Shown here: in pieces, positions 49,641 through 58,023 of the stretch
Layout of the letters: each line of letters starts with the position of its first letter
Numbering within the stretch: position 1 is the stretch's first letter
DNA from: an uncultured Prevotellaceae bacterium
Lineage (GTDB): Bacteria > Bacteroidota > Bacteroidia > Bacteroidales > Bacteroidaceae
NCBI GenBank assembly: GCA_947165505.1
Contig: CAMVAT010000001.1
Span: forward strand, 1 to 64,000
Direction: 5' to 3'
DNA length: 64,000 nucleotides
Notes under the pieces: generated by a model
The model's database searches: none
The model's input: the letters and a program-made list of their open reading frames with translations, nothing else
What the model was told of the DNA's origin: nothing
Position numbers and translations under genes: made by a program

Positions 49641-52600
49641 TCAATTTGTTATCAAGACTACACCCTCTTGTTTTTTGCCGTCCATCATGATTTTGAGGGG
49701 ACGGTCGAAGCGAACGTGGCGCACGAAGCGCGTCTCCTCGACGGCCGGCATGGCATCGAGCACCTCTTTCTGGAAGACGCCGTCGCCAGTGTAGGTGTTG
49801 ATGGTGAAATAGCCCACGCCAAACGAGGTGAGGTTCTGGAAAAAATGGGTGCCCTGCGACGGATCGACACGATAGTTTTTGAGCGCCACCTCGACGATGA
49901 CCTTCGCCGCGCTGATGTGGGGCCACTTCACGGGCACACCGAGCCAGTAGTCTGACGACCCCCAGCGGCCCGGTCCCACAAGCACATAGTTGCGCCCCTC
50001 GTCGAGGAAGCGGCGGTTGATGCGCTCGATGTCGTCGGCGATAGCGGGGTTGTTCGACGCCGTGAACTCATCGTCGGTCTTCACATAGACCACGTCGGTC
50101 ACCTCCTCGTTGATGCCGTGTCCGAGCGAGTTGTGCGAGCGCAGCAGACACTGCTCGTCGGGGATGGCCGTCAGGTCTTCGTCGAGCATCTGCTTGGCAT
50201 CGACGATGGGCCTGATCTGCAGCAGGTAGAACTCACCCGTCCGGTCGTCGTTGATATTGCAGGCGAACTCTATCTCTACGGGCCGCCGCATGCTTTCCGC
50301 GCCGCGCGTCATGGCCAGTTGCATGATCTCAGGCAGCGGAAACACCCCCTGCTGCAGCACGCCGCTGAAGGTGATGACCTTGCGCCCGCCCTCGTAGATA
50401 CCGTCGCGTATTACTTGGTCGTAGGGGTCGTAGGTCGATGCGATATAGTTGAGCGAATGGTCTTTGTCGGCCTCCTTCACCCTGAGGTTGAGGATATTGA
50501 ACCCGTCATCGACCTTGAAGTCGTTGCCCACGTGCTCCATGTCGAGGGCGTAGAACCGCGTCTGCGTCTCGCGCAGTGCCGTCTCCATCTCGCTTGTCTG
50601 CAACACCTGATTGGGGTGGAAGGGGCTCACGCGCAACGTCTGTCCGCCATCGACGATATATTTGCCCAGTCCGAGCGCCAGACTTGCGATGCCGTCCTCA
50701 GCCCGTTCGTCGCCGATGGGATAGTAGTTGAGCGACCGCAGCACGCCGCTGATATTGGGATAGAAATGGTTGCCGTATCGGTGTCCGACTACCTCTTGCA
50801 GGATGACTGCCATCTTCTCTTGGTCGATGACATTGCTTGTGGCCGTCATATAGGCTTTCGAGTCGCGGTAATAGACCGAGGCATAGACAGCCTTGATGGC
50901 ACAGGCCAGCATGCTCAGCATCTCGTACTTATCCTCTAAATAAGGTATCATATAAGTAGAGTAGATGCCGGCGAAGGGCTGATAGTGAGCATCCTCGAGC
51001 AGCGACGACGAGCGCACGGCGATGGGGCACTTGGTGGCCTCGAAGAAGGTGAAGAAGTCGGCGATGAGCGTGTCGGGCAGTTGCGCCTTGAGGAAATGGC
51101 GCAGGATGACTTCGTCGTCAGCGTCGCTCAGCGCCACTTGATAGAGGTCGTTGTTCTCCATGAACTGGTCGAAGAGGTCGGTGCAGAGCACGAGCGTCTT
51201 GGGAATGGAGACGGTGGCGTTTTCAAACTGGTTGAACTCGGGATGGCGCTTGATGACATTGTCGAGATAGGCCAGCCCCCTGCCCTTTCCTCCGAGTGAG
51301 CCGTCGCCGATGCGTGCGAAGTGGGCATAGCGGTCGAACTTACCACGGTCGAAGACCGCCACCACGCCGATGTTCTTCATGCGCCGGTACTGCACGATGG
51401 CGTCGAAGATAATCTGCCGGTGCGCATCCACATCCTTGAGTTTGTGCCATGTCACGTGCTTGAGGAATGCCGACACAGGGAAGATGGCGCGTGCCGAGAG
51501 CCAGCGGCTCACGTGGTTGCGCGACACATGATAGAGCATCGACTCGCGGGGTATGCGGAAGATATTGTCTTGCAGTTCCTTGAGCGTGCTCACGCGCATG
51601 ATCTCCTGTCGTGTGGCGGGGTCGCGGAAGATGAAGTCGCCGAAGCCCATGTGCTCGGCGATGAGGTGACGGAGGTCGAGGTTGCGCGTCTTGGCGCTCT
51701 TGTTCACGTAGTGGAAGCCCTCGGCCTCGGCCTTCGCCTGGTTCTCCTCTTCGGCACTCTGCAGGATAAGCGGCACATATTCGTTGCGCTGTCTGATGGT
51801 GCGCAGCAACCGGAATCCCGCCTCGGGGTCTTTCACACCCTCGCGTGGGAACCGCACGTCGCTGATCACCCCTTGCATATTGTCCTGATAGCGGTCGTAG
51901 AGGGCCAGCGCCTCCTCGTAGTTGCGTGCCAGCACCACCTTGGGTCGTCCACGCTTGCGCTGCGCCGCGGCATGCGGGTTGAGCGCCTCGGTCGAGAAGT
52001 TCTTGCTCTGCACCAGGATATAATGGTACAGGTTGGGCAGTATCGACGAATAGAAGCGAATGTTGTCTTCGACGAGCATGATGACCTGCACACCCGCCTC
52101 CTCGATATCGTGGTCGATATTCATGCGGTCTTCGAGCAGTTTGATGATCGAGAGGATGACATTGGTGTCGCCGAGCCAGCAGAACACATAGTCGAAGATA
52201 GACAGGTCTTCGTCTTGCATGCGCCGTGTGATGCCATGCGAGAAGGGCGTGAGCACCACGCAGGGGATGTCGGGGAAGTCGGCCTTCACATCGCGTGCCA
52301 CGGCGAAGGCATCATTGTCGGCATTGCCCGGCATACAGATCACGAGGTCTATCTCGGTGGATTGCAGCACCCGCTGTGCCTCGTCGGTGGTGCTGGCCTG
52401 GGTGAAGGTGGGCGGATAGCGCAGACCCAGTTCCATATATTCGTCGAACACCTTCTGATCGACCCTTCCGTCGTCTTCGAGCATGAAAGCGTCGTATGGG
52501 TTGGCGATGATGAGCACATTGCAGATGCGGCGCGTCATGAGGTTGACGAACGACACGTCTTTGAGCAGAAACTTGCTCCACTCTTCGGGTATCCCCGTAT

Positions 52601-52754
52601 GAGCCTCCTCAGTACGTGCCTCCCCCGTACCTTCTCCGAAGGAAGAGAAAGCCTCCCCCGTACCCCCTCCCAAGGAAGAGAAAGCCTCCCCCGTACCCCC
52701 TCCCAAGGAGGGGGACTCCAACTGCGATGAATATGTTTTGTTGCTGCTTATCAT
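49641..52754 (-). CDS. PEP-synthase-like protein with receiver-like N-terminus
   Basis: The 1037-residue protein starts with a repeat-encoded segment (about 14-55), followed by two receiver-like domains, one with VQVIMLVEDNIRFYSSILPNLY near 225-245. A PPDK_N/PEP-synthase ATP-grasp domain (about 500-900) contains GRGLAYLDNVIKRHPEF, PIAVRSSSLLEDA and PFAGIYSTYM. The swivelling phospho-His domain and the C-terminal PEP-binding barrel of true PEP synthase are absent. It may phosphorylate a separate partner or act as a sensor. I recall similar long proteins in Bacteroidetes. The repeat segment is probably not needed for folding. Confidence 0.8.
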   Translation of the reverse strand: MISSNKTYSSQLESPSLGGGTGEAFSSLGGGTGEAFSSFGEGTGEARTEEAHTGIPEEWSKFLLKDVSFVNLMTRRICNVLIIANPYDAFMLEDDGRVDQKVFDEYMELGLRYPPTFTQASTTDEAQRVLQSTEIDLVICMPGNADNDAFAVARDVKADFPDIPCVVLTPFSHGITRRMQDEDLSIFDYVFCWLGDTNVILSIIKLLEDRMNIDHDIEEAGVQVIMLVEDNIRFYSSILPNLYHYILVQSKNFSTEALNPHAAAQRKRGRPKVVLARNYEEALALYDRYQDNMQGVISDVRFPREGVKDPEAGFRLLRTIRQRNEYVPLILQSAEEENQAKAEAEGFHYVNKSAKTRNLDLRHLIAEHMGFGDFIFRDPATRQEIMRVSTLKELQDNIFRIPRESMLYHVSRNHVSRWLSARAIFPVSAFLKHVTWHKLKDVDAHRQIIFDAIVQYRRMKNIGVVAVFDRGKFDRYAHFARIGDGSLGGKGRGLAYLDNVIKRHPEFNQFENATVSIPKTLVLCTDLFDQFMENNDLYQVALSDADDEVILRHFLKAQLPDTLIADFFTFFEATKCPIAVRSSSLLEDAHYQPFAGIYSTYMIPYLEDKYEMLSMLACAIKAVYASVYYRDSKAYMTATSNVIDQEKMAVILQEVVGHRYGNHFYPNISGVLRSLNYYPIGDERAEDGIASLALGLGKYIVDGGQTLRVSPFHPNQVLQTSEMETALRETQTRFYALDMEHVGNDFKVDDGFNILNLRVKEADKDHSLNYIASTYDPYDQVIRDGIYEGGRKVITFSGVLQQGVFPLPEIMQLAMTRGAESMRRPVEIEFACNINDDRTGEFYLLQIRPIVDAKQMLDEDLTAIPDEQCLLRSHNSLGHGINEEVTDVVYVKTDDEFTASNNPAIADDIERINRRFLDEGRNYVLVGPGRWGSSDYWLGVPVKWPHISAAKVIVEVALKNYRVDPSQGTHFFQNLTSFGVGYFTINTYTGDGVFQKEVLDAMPAVEETRFVRHVRFDRPLKIMMDGKKQEGVVLITN
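52618..52712. repeat. in-frame palindromic coding repeat, three units
   Basis: Three tandem units of about 36 nt each contain CCTCCCCCGTACC and a CTCC/GGAG hairpin; the last has the full CCCCCTCC/GGAGGGGG stem. They encode SLGGGTGEAFS-type peptides near the protein start. Confidence 0.8.
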
Positions 52755-52787
52755 AAATAATTGTATCTTCTAAATATAATGTCGTGG

Positions 52788-52818
52788 CAAAGTTACGAAA
52801 AAACGAGGGCAGAACAAA
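52788..52818 (-). promoter_or_regulatory. promoter of the PEP-synthase-like gene
   Basis: TTTG (52815-52818), 19 nt and TAACTTTG (52788-52795) on the minus strand. A decayed second copy (TAACTTTA) lies at 52862-52869. Confidence 0.72.
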
Positions 52819-52940
52819 AGAAACTTGTTTCTTTTTTATGCCGAGTTGGAGTAACTTATCTAAAGTTACGAAAAAACGAGGGCAGAACACGATTTAGTCC
52901 TTAAGCGGACAAAATCTTCGAAACTTGTTTCTTTTTTATG
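52790..52940. repeat. direct duplication at the island border
   Basis: AAGTTACGAAAAAACGAGGG continuing into CAGAACA occurs at 52790-52815 and 52864-52889, and GAAACTTGTTTCTTTTTTAT at 52820 and 52920. The second copy has about 27 extra bases between the two parts. Confidence 0.8.
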
Positions 52941-53089
52941 AATACAGGGATCACGGATGGCTTACACATATTCCTACACGTTTTACACATATCCAAAGAA
53001 CGTTCGTTCTGGTTGAAACGGCACAAGGCTATTTTCATATAGCCAAAGGGTTCGACTACTTTTTTACATCTTTTGCACATAAATGCCAT
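52901..53089 (-). CDS. possible small zinc-ribbon protein (62 aa)
   Basis: From the ATG at 53089 the frame begins MAFMCKRCKKVVEPFGYMK and contains two CxxC pairs (MCKRC, MCKTC) about 30 residues apart plus an extra Cys. This could bind zinc. The C-terminal IKKKQVS segment comes from the duplicated border sequence, so the end may be altered. No homologue is recognised, and it could be a chance frame. Confidence 0.3.
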   Translation of the reverse strand: MAFMCKRCKKVVEPFGYMKIALCRFNQNERSLDMCKTCRNMCKPSVIPVFIKKKQVSKILSA

Positions 53090-53129
53090 ATAACTTCGAC
53101 TTAAATTCAAGTCAAAAGTTCGACTAAAC

Positions 53130-53255
53130 AAAATATGTATTACTATGCGTCAATATTCCTTTATTTTCGGCATTTCAGCCCTGTCGCAGTCATTAGTTCG
53201 ACTAAACTTCGACTAAAAGTTCGACTAAAGTTCGACTAAAAGTTCGACTAAAACC
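53130..53255. repeat. TTCGACTAAA tandem repeats
   Basis: About six AGTTCGACTAAA units of 11-12 nt lie at 53191-53253, with a related copy near 53118. They span the stop codon of the AlbA_2 ATPase gene. Unit lengths that are not multiples of 3 would shift the frame if units were gained or lost. Confidence 0.85.
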
Positions 53256-54907
53256 CACTTCTTCTTTTTTGTTAGTCTAATGACCCCCTTTTTCTTTAAT
53301 GAAGACAGCATATTACCAATCTTCCTTATCTTTTGTTCCTCGGTGAGCACATCAGACAACTTGGATTGCAACAGCGTATTAAGCTCTGCTCTTGTGGCTC
53401 CGCCAAATGAGCGCAGATACTGAATTATCATGTCTTTGAAGTGGAGGTCATTGAAACTCTTGTTCCGAATATACTCCGTCTTTAATTCCTTGTCATCGAC
53501 AGTTTTGGCGGTATATGCAGATAGGAACAGCTTGGGATAACGTCCCTCTACAAGATGTAGTTTGCGCAAGCGTGAAGCAATATCCTTGTCTATCTTTTCA
53601 TGCTTTTGCACCATGTCAAGTGCAATACAGTCGTACAGCGACAGATCAGGATTGGCTTTCAACAAGCGGTAATACTGCTCATTGATCAGTTTGCCGTATA
53701 TCTTAACCGTTACCTCCTTCTTGGCTTGGTCTATCTGATAGTCAGGCATGGGGAAGAAACGTTTCTGCTGTTCGGTGAACACCTTCCGTATTCCACGACC
53801 GATAGTGTCGATCATATTGAAGTTCACCATTCCTTGGCAAAGTGCATAGTTTCTGTAATACTTTTGTGGTCCAGTCTGCTCAATGGCATTGCGCACAGAA
53901 CCAGGCAGGAAGTAACCGCCATTGGAGAATGTTACAGAGTCAGGAGTCTCAACCATCGTCACCCTTTCCTGCATGGTATAGTCCTGATGAGCGATAGCAT
54001 TATGTAAGACCTCACGGATGCTATACTCGTCATATTGTTTTACAATGTCCGGGAATAGTGTACCACCAGGCAATATCCGCTGATTAAGATTTCGAATTTT
54101 GGCAAGTGCGTCATCTACTGTCAAAAGGAACGGAATGGTGAAATGCTCATAATCCCTCTTCTCATCCTGCCCATCAATCAGTACCCATGTAATAGTGGCA
54201 ACGGATGGGGTCAGATAATGGACGGCTGTAGGCTTACCAAGAAGCAAGATGGCAGCCCTCGTCAGTTTGCCCTTAACCGCAACACCTGCCCTGCCAAGCA
54301 GTTCCATATCATCCCAAGTATCAACCTCGGTTGCTAATTTCGGATGAACAGACTTATATTCTTCACGAGCTTTCTGCAATGCCATTGGCTCCAAATCATC
54401 AAGTGTAGCCTCTGCGACTATTTCTGCAGACCAGTCGTATGTTGGACTTGTTTCCTCTAGAATGGCATTCAACCGTTCGGGAGTCAGTTCCACCAACGAA
54501 TCCTCTATCCGTTGCCATGCTTTGTTATGCGCATAGACAGGCAACTTCGGCTGATGTTTTGATATGTGAATCACCCAGACCGTTTTTTGGGTATCCTCTG
54601 TGATAAACTCTTCTATATCCAACCCCTCACTTGAAAGGTTAGCACATAGATTCGTTAGTCGAAGTGTTGCTTGCTGAGTTGTATAGTTGTATGTATCCGT
54701 TCCGACAATCCTCAAGGTCTTATCTTCAACACCGACGACCAGATGCCCACCCTCCATGTTAGCCAATGCCGACACATAGGAGATGACATCATCCTTCTCA
54801 TGCCCGCTGAAGTCATTCTTCAAGTTCTTGAATTCCTTCCACTCGCAAGCCTCGTCCTCTTTAGGGTATTGCTTGATGAGATATTGTTGTAATGTTTGTT
54901 CAGTCAT
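53225..54907 (-). CDS. AlbA_2-domain / ATP-binding (RecG-C-terminal-like) protein
   Basis: The 560-residue protein starts with an AlbA_2 (Schlafen-type) domain: ACEWKEFKNLKND, VISYVSALANMEGGHLVVGVED. A GHKL-type ATPase region (HATPase_c_4) follows with REVLHNAIAHQDYT, FSNGGYFLPGSV and MIDTIGRGIRKVF. Winged-helix segments near the end (ATRAELNTLLQSKL, NMLSSLKKKGVIRL) complete the layout. Such proteins act as regulators or defense effectors. The last residues (VLVELLVEL) come from the tandem repeat. It is the last gene of the island. Confidence 0.83.
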   Translation of the reverse strand: MTEQTLQQYLIKQYPKEDEACEWKEFKNLKNDFSGHEKDDVISYVSALANMEGGHLVVGVEDKTLRIVGTDTYNYTTQQATLRLTNLCANLSSEGLDIEEFITEDTQKTVWVIHISKHQPKLPVYAHNKAWQRIEDSLVELTPERLNAILEETSPTYDWSAEIVAEATLDDLEPMALQKAREEYKSVHPKLATEVDTWDDMELLGRAGVAVKGKLTRAAILLLGKPTAVHYLTPSVATITWVLIDGQDEKRDYEHFTIPFLLTVDDALAKIRNLNQRILPGGTLFPDIVKQYDEYSIREVLHNAIAHQDYTMQERVTMVETPDSVTFSNGGYFLPGSVRNAIEQTGPQKYYRNYALCQGMVNFNMIDTIGRGIRKVFTEQQKRFFPMPDYQIDQAKKEVTVKIYGKLINEQYYRLLKANPDLSLYDCIALDMVQKHEKIDKDIASRLRKLHLVEGRYPKLFLSAYTAKTVDDKELKTEYIRNKSFNDLHFKDMIIQYLRSFGGATRAELNTLLQSKLSDVLTEEQKIRKIGNMLSSLKKKGVIRLTKKKKWVLVELLVEL

Positions 54908-54997
54908 ACTTTGTACGTTTGTTAATCCGACTTATATATAACGCTTGTTGCCTGCTAAATATGATTCCTTTGCTTGTTAATTCTACAGAATCACATA

Positions 54998-55747
54998 TTA
55001 ATCAGTGGCGATTGTCTTTATTTCTGGCATCTGCTGTATAATTTTTCCTTGTAGCAATTTCCCATTCGCTTTTTTATTTCGCTTAGTTCCATCCTGTCCC
55101 CAAGTACCCCATTGCTTAAAAAAGAATGGTATATTATGCTGGCTTGCTTGCTCTCTAATACTTAATATCCATTCTTCTTTCATTGGTCTTGCCAGAAAAC
55201 CGCTTTCACCTCCAACGATAATCCATTGGATATTTTCAAGGTTTAATTCCCCGATATCTTCTAATAAAGGCTCACAGGACAAAAAATGGATTCTTGCATC
55301 TATCATGGACAAATGATTCACACGATATTTCGTCTTTTTATTCTCGACAGTAACACCTAACCATGCATTATTTGGAACCTTTCTGTTTTTAAAATACTCT
55401 TCCATTCGCTCAGCTCTTTTAGTTAGTATCTGATAACGATGTTGTGGAGTATCCCTTATTACATCCATCACTTTGTCTATAAACTCAAAAGGAACATCTT
55501 TATGAAAGATGTCTGCCATAGAACACACAAACACATTATGGCTTCCCTTCCATTTATATGGTTCATCCAAATCGTCTTCATGTATTGTTAGTTGAAACCC
55601 ATTTATGTATTTTTTTTGTCCCATTGCTTTTAATCGCCTTGCCATCACTTCCGCATAGCAATGAGCACAACCATCTGATTGTTTAGTACAGCCAGTAACA
55701 GGATTCCATGTTTTATCTGTCCACTCTATTTTTGTTTCTGCCATCAC
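54998..55747 (-). CDS. three-Cys-motif protein, phage Gp37/Gp68 family (DUF5131)
   Basis: The 249-residue protein starts METKIEW-like (TKIEWTDKTWNPVTGC) and carries Cys20, Cys27 and Cys30 in GCTKQSDGCAHCYAE. This Cx6Cx2C set resembles a radical-SAM-type cluster site. WKGSHNVFVCSMADIFHKDVP and YQILTKRAERMEEY are typical of the family, which occurs in phages and next to tcmP. The reaction is unknown. The start overlaps the tcmP stop by 4 nt, which supports a functional pair. Confidence 0.87.
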   Translation of the reverse strand: MMAETKIEWTDKTWNPVTGCTKQSDGCAHCYAEVMARRLKAMGQKKYINGFQLTIHEDDLDEPYKWKGSHNVFVCSMADIFHKDVPFEFIDKVMDVIRDTPQHRYQILTKRAERMEEYFKNRKVPNNAWLGVTVENKKTKYRVNHLSMIDARIHFLSCEPLLEDIGELNLENIQWIIVGGESGFLARPMKEEWILSIREQASQHNIPFFFKQWGTWGQDGTKRNKKANGKLLQGKIIQQMPEIKTIATD

Positions 55748-56907
55748 TTAAAATTTAATATACATTCCTTTATTAACAAAACACTAACCGTGTGTTGTTT
55801 GTTGTCCTGATAAACAGAGGACAATCTGCCTTCACTATGTAGTCTTCTTAATGCTTCTGTATAATGACTACGACAATAAAGTTCTTTCTTTTGATGCTCT
55901 TCGAAAACATCTAATGCAGATATTCTTCTCCCTCTATAAGCAGCAAACAATTTGTCTTTAAGCGCATCAATGTTCTCAGATGCGATATCAAACAAATCTT
56001 CAACAGGATTGTGTATTTTCTTTACATCAAAAGTATAGGTGTTTACACCATCAAAAATAGTTCCTACATTAGCAAAGTCATTATAAATTTGCTTGATTAG
56101 ATCAAACCCTCTTTTTGATTTTGTCAAATGAAGGATGAAATGACTTGTCGTTTCTACGTCTTCTTCTTGAAACTTAAATGCTGTGTAATAGACGTTACCT
56201 CCAAGTATTTTATCATATTCTTTACCTAGATTGTCAATAATAAATTGCAATCTTTCAGCAACCCTAGTTTTATTTCTTACAAGAACCTTAAGGCTATCAA
56301 AACTATGCGGAAACAGACAACGCATCAGAGGCTCAAACTTTTCATTCTCCAATGCAGGGTTTATTCTTTTGGTATTTATGAAAATGAAGAGTTCATTCCC
56401 CCAATAATTTAGGAATTGAGACAATATACTTGTATCAATCCCTTTATATCCAAATGGGTCTATAAATAATACAGACGGGCATTCATTCATGCCATTTCTC
56501 ATAGTATTACGAGTAATAAACTCATTTATCGCTTCGCTTTCTCCTACAACACTATGTCCAAAATGGGGCTTATAGAAAAACGTCCCTTCTGGATAAAGTT
56601 TTAAAAAGTTTTCTTTCAATTGCTCTGAATATTCTTTATCATTAAAGACCATCCATACTTTTTGCCTGAGCATATTGTCATTATAGCAATTTTTTGCAAT
56701 CAATAATGGTGTTGACATATTTCCATCTTCATATCTTCCTGGTCCAGCAAATAAATCAAAATAGCCAATACGCTCTGGTACATGTTTTTTGACAATTATT
56801 TTGCAATATTTTGGAAAATACTCAGACACAATACTCGCCTTTACTCTTGATGAAAGAGTCTGTTTTTTAAAGAAGCTCTTTTCTGTCATATTCTGTGAAT
56901 TAAGCAT
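55744..56907 (-). CDS. tcmP: three-Cys-motif partner protein TcmP
   Basis: The 387-residue protein has a methyltransferase-like Rossmann part. FDLFAGPGRYEDG (about 49-61) resembles motif I, and SVLFIDPFGYKGID (about 145-158) resembles motif IV with DPFG instead of DPPY. The C-terminus has a winged-helix-like end (SALDVFEEHQKKELYCRSHYTEALRRLHSEGRL). TcmP is known only as the constant neighbour of Gp37/Gp68 proteins, and no activity is established. The start at 56907 or at Met7 (56889) is possible; the gene follows DUF3644 by 14 nt. Confidence 0.85.
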   Translation of the reverse strand: MLNSQNMTEKSFFKKQTLSSRVKASIVSEYFPKYCKIIVKKHVPERIGYFDLFAGPGRYEDGNMSTPLLIAKNCYNDNMLRQKVWMVFNDKEYSEQLKENFLKLYPEGTFFYKPHFGHSVVGESEAINEFITRNTMRNGMNECPSVLFIDPFGYKGIDTSILSQFLNYWGNELFIFINTKRINPALENEKFEPLMRCLFPHSFDSLKVLVRNKTRVAERLQFIIDNLGKEYDKILGGNVYYTAFKFQEEDVETTSHFILHLTKSKRGFDLIKQIYNDFANVGTIFDGVNTYTFDVKKIHNPVEDLFDIASENIDALKDKLFAAYRGRRISALDVFEEHQKKELYCRSHYTEALRRLHSEGRLSSVYQDNKQHTVSVLLIKECILNFK

Positions 56908-56921
56908 GCCTATTCTTTTTA

Positions 56922-57998
56922 CTAAAACCCCACATCTGCTAATGTGTATAATGATTGGTATTCTTTTTCATCATTCATCTTTGCTATTAGGTAATCCACC
57001 CATTTTTGAGTGTATCCATAGTTGTGATTCATATAATCATAAACGCAATAATCTGCTTTTGTGTGTTCTGGATGTTCTGCGCCATTATCTGGACGTACTT
57101 TATATTTTTTCCAACATCTAGTATGGGTGTCCAGATTGAATTTATCCACACGCTTTTTCCCCCTTATAATTTTAGGGTTACCTAATGCGTTTTGTACAAG
57201 TTTCACAATAGTCCCAGGTTTCATTTTATCCTCATTCGAAACAGAATGCATAACATGCTTTACTTTAATCAACGTTGCGACTCTGTCAACATCACTTTTC
57301 TCTTTCTCAGAAAGTTTGTCATAGGGATAGAATTGGATTGCCAATGCGTCTTTTGTTTCATGATTAGCCACTTGAATGAGGAAAGCCTTAAAAGCATATT
57401 CGCCACTTCTTAAAACTTCTGTAGTTATTGCAGACCTGTATTTGTCAATGAAATCAAGTATCAATTTGGATTCAGACTGTTCACGGACAGCCATTTGCAG
57501 GTTCCGTGCAGAGGGGAATAGTTGTAACGAAAACGACAAAGATTCTCGCAAACAATATTTACTTCCGAATTCTGTTTCCACTACCTTGTCAAAATTCAAA
57601 AGCATTGACTGACATTCTGCAAAGATATGTGCATCAAGTTCTGGCATAAACTTGTGTTCAAGTTTATTTCTAAGTGGAATAAAAAGTTCTAGATTTTTTC
57701 TTATTGGGTTGTTCTCTGATTCAAAATATCTTTTTACGCAGGTTGCCAATTCCCAATATTGATATCCACCATCAATCTTCTTGTAATGTTTGCCATCTTT
57801 TTCTTTATACAGAGGTTTTATTCCTTTTCTAAAGAAAATAGAATGTAATAAGGAAGTCCATGCTATGCACATTAGCACAATATATCCTCCCGACTTGAAC
57901 TTGACAGCAGGTTTGTTGTAAGTCTCTACAGCAAGTAACGCAGAGTCTAAAGCCTTTTCAAGACTCATTTTAACTTTTTGTGGCAATCCTCTTGACAT
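56922..57998 (-). CDS. DUF3644 protein with HEPN-like motif
   Basis: The 358-residue protein has an N-terminal helical domain with LFIPLRNKLEHK, in which Arg110-x4-His115 fits the catalytic R-x4-6-H pattern of HEPN ribonucleases. The C-terminal part (about 200-358) has a DNA- or RNA-binding look (YDYMNHNYGYTQKWVDYLI). DUF3644 proteins are found in defense islands. It sits 25 nt after the McrC-like gene and just before tcmP, so it may be an effector of the locus. Nuclease activity is inferred from the motif only. Confidence 0.8.
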   Translation of the reverse strand: MSRGLPQKVKMSLEKALDSALLAVETYNKPAVKFKSGGYIVLMCIAWTSLLHSIFFRKGIKPLYKEKDGKHYKKIDGGYQYWELATCVKRYFESENNPIRKNLELFIPLRNKLEHKFMPELDAHIFAECQSMLLNFDKVVETEFGSKYCLRESLSFSLQLFPSARNLQMAVREQSESKLILDFIDKYRSAITTEVLRSGEYAFKAFLIQVANHETKDALAIQFYPYDKLSEKEKSDVDRVATLIKVKHVMHSVSNEDKMKPGTIVKLVQNALGNPKIIRGKKRVDKFNLDTHTRCWKKYKVRPDNGAEHPEHTKADYCVYDYMNHNYGYTQKWVDYLIAKMNDEKEYQSLYTLADVGF

Positions 57999-58023
57999 AA
58001 GTTTCTACCGTATAAAAATATTA

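Larger units (their letters stand above)
52755..53224. other. 470-bp gap at the island border
   Basis: It holds the PEP-synthase-like gene promoter, a duplicated segment (52790-52840 and 52864-52940), a possible small zinc-ribbon gene (53089 downward), and TTCGACTAAA repeats toward 53225. Confidence 0.65.

Noticed and set aside
52609..52890. 93-codon minus-strand frame over the PEP-synthase-like gene start
   Set aside because: It runs through the promoter and the G-rich palindromic repeats in another frame and encodes Gly/Arg-rich low-complexity sequence.
53130..53255. CRISPR-like array
   Set aside because: Units are only 11-12 nt, directly adjacent without unique spacers, and no cas genes are nearby.
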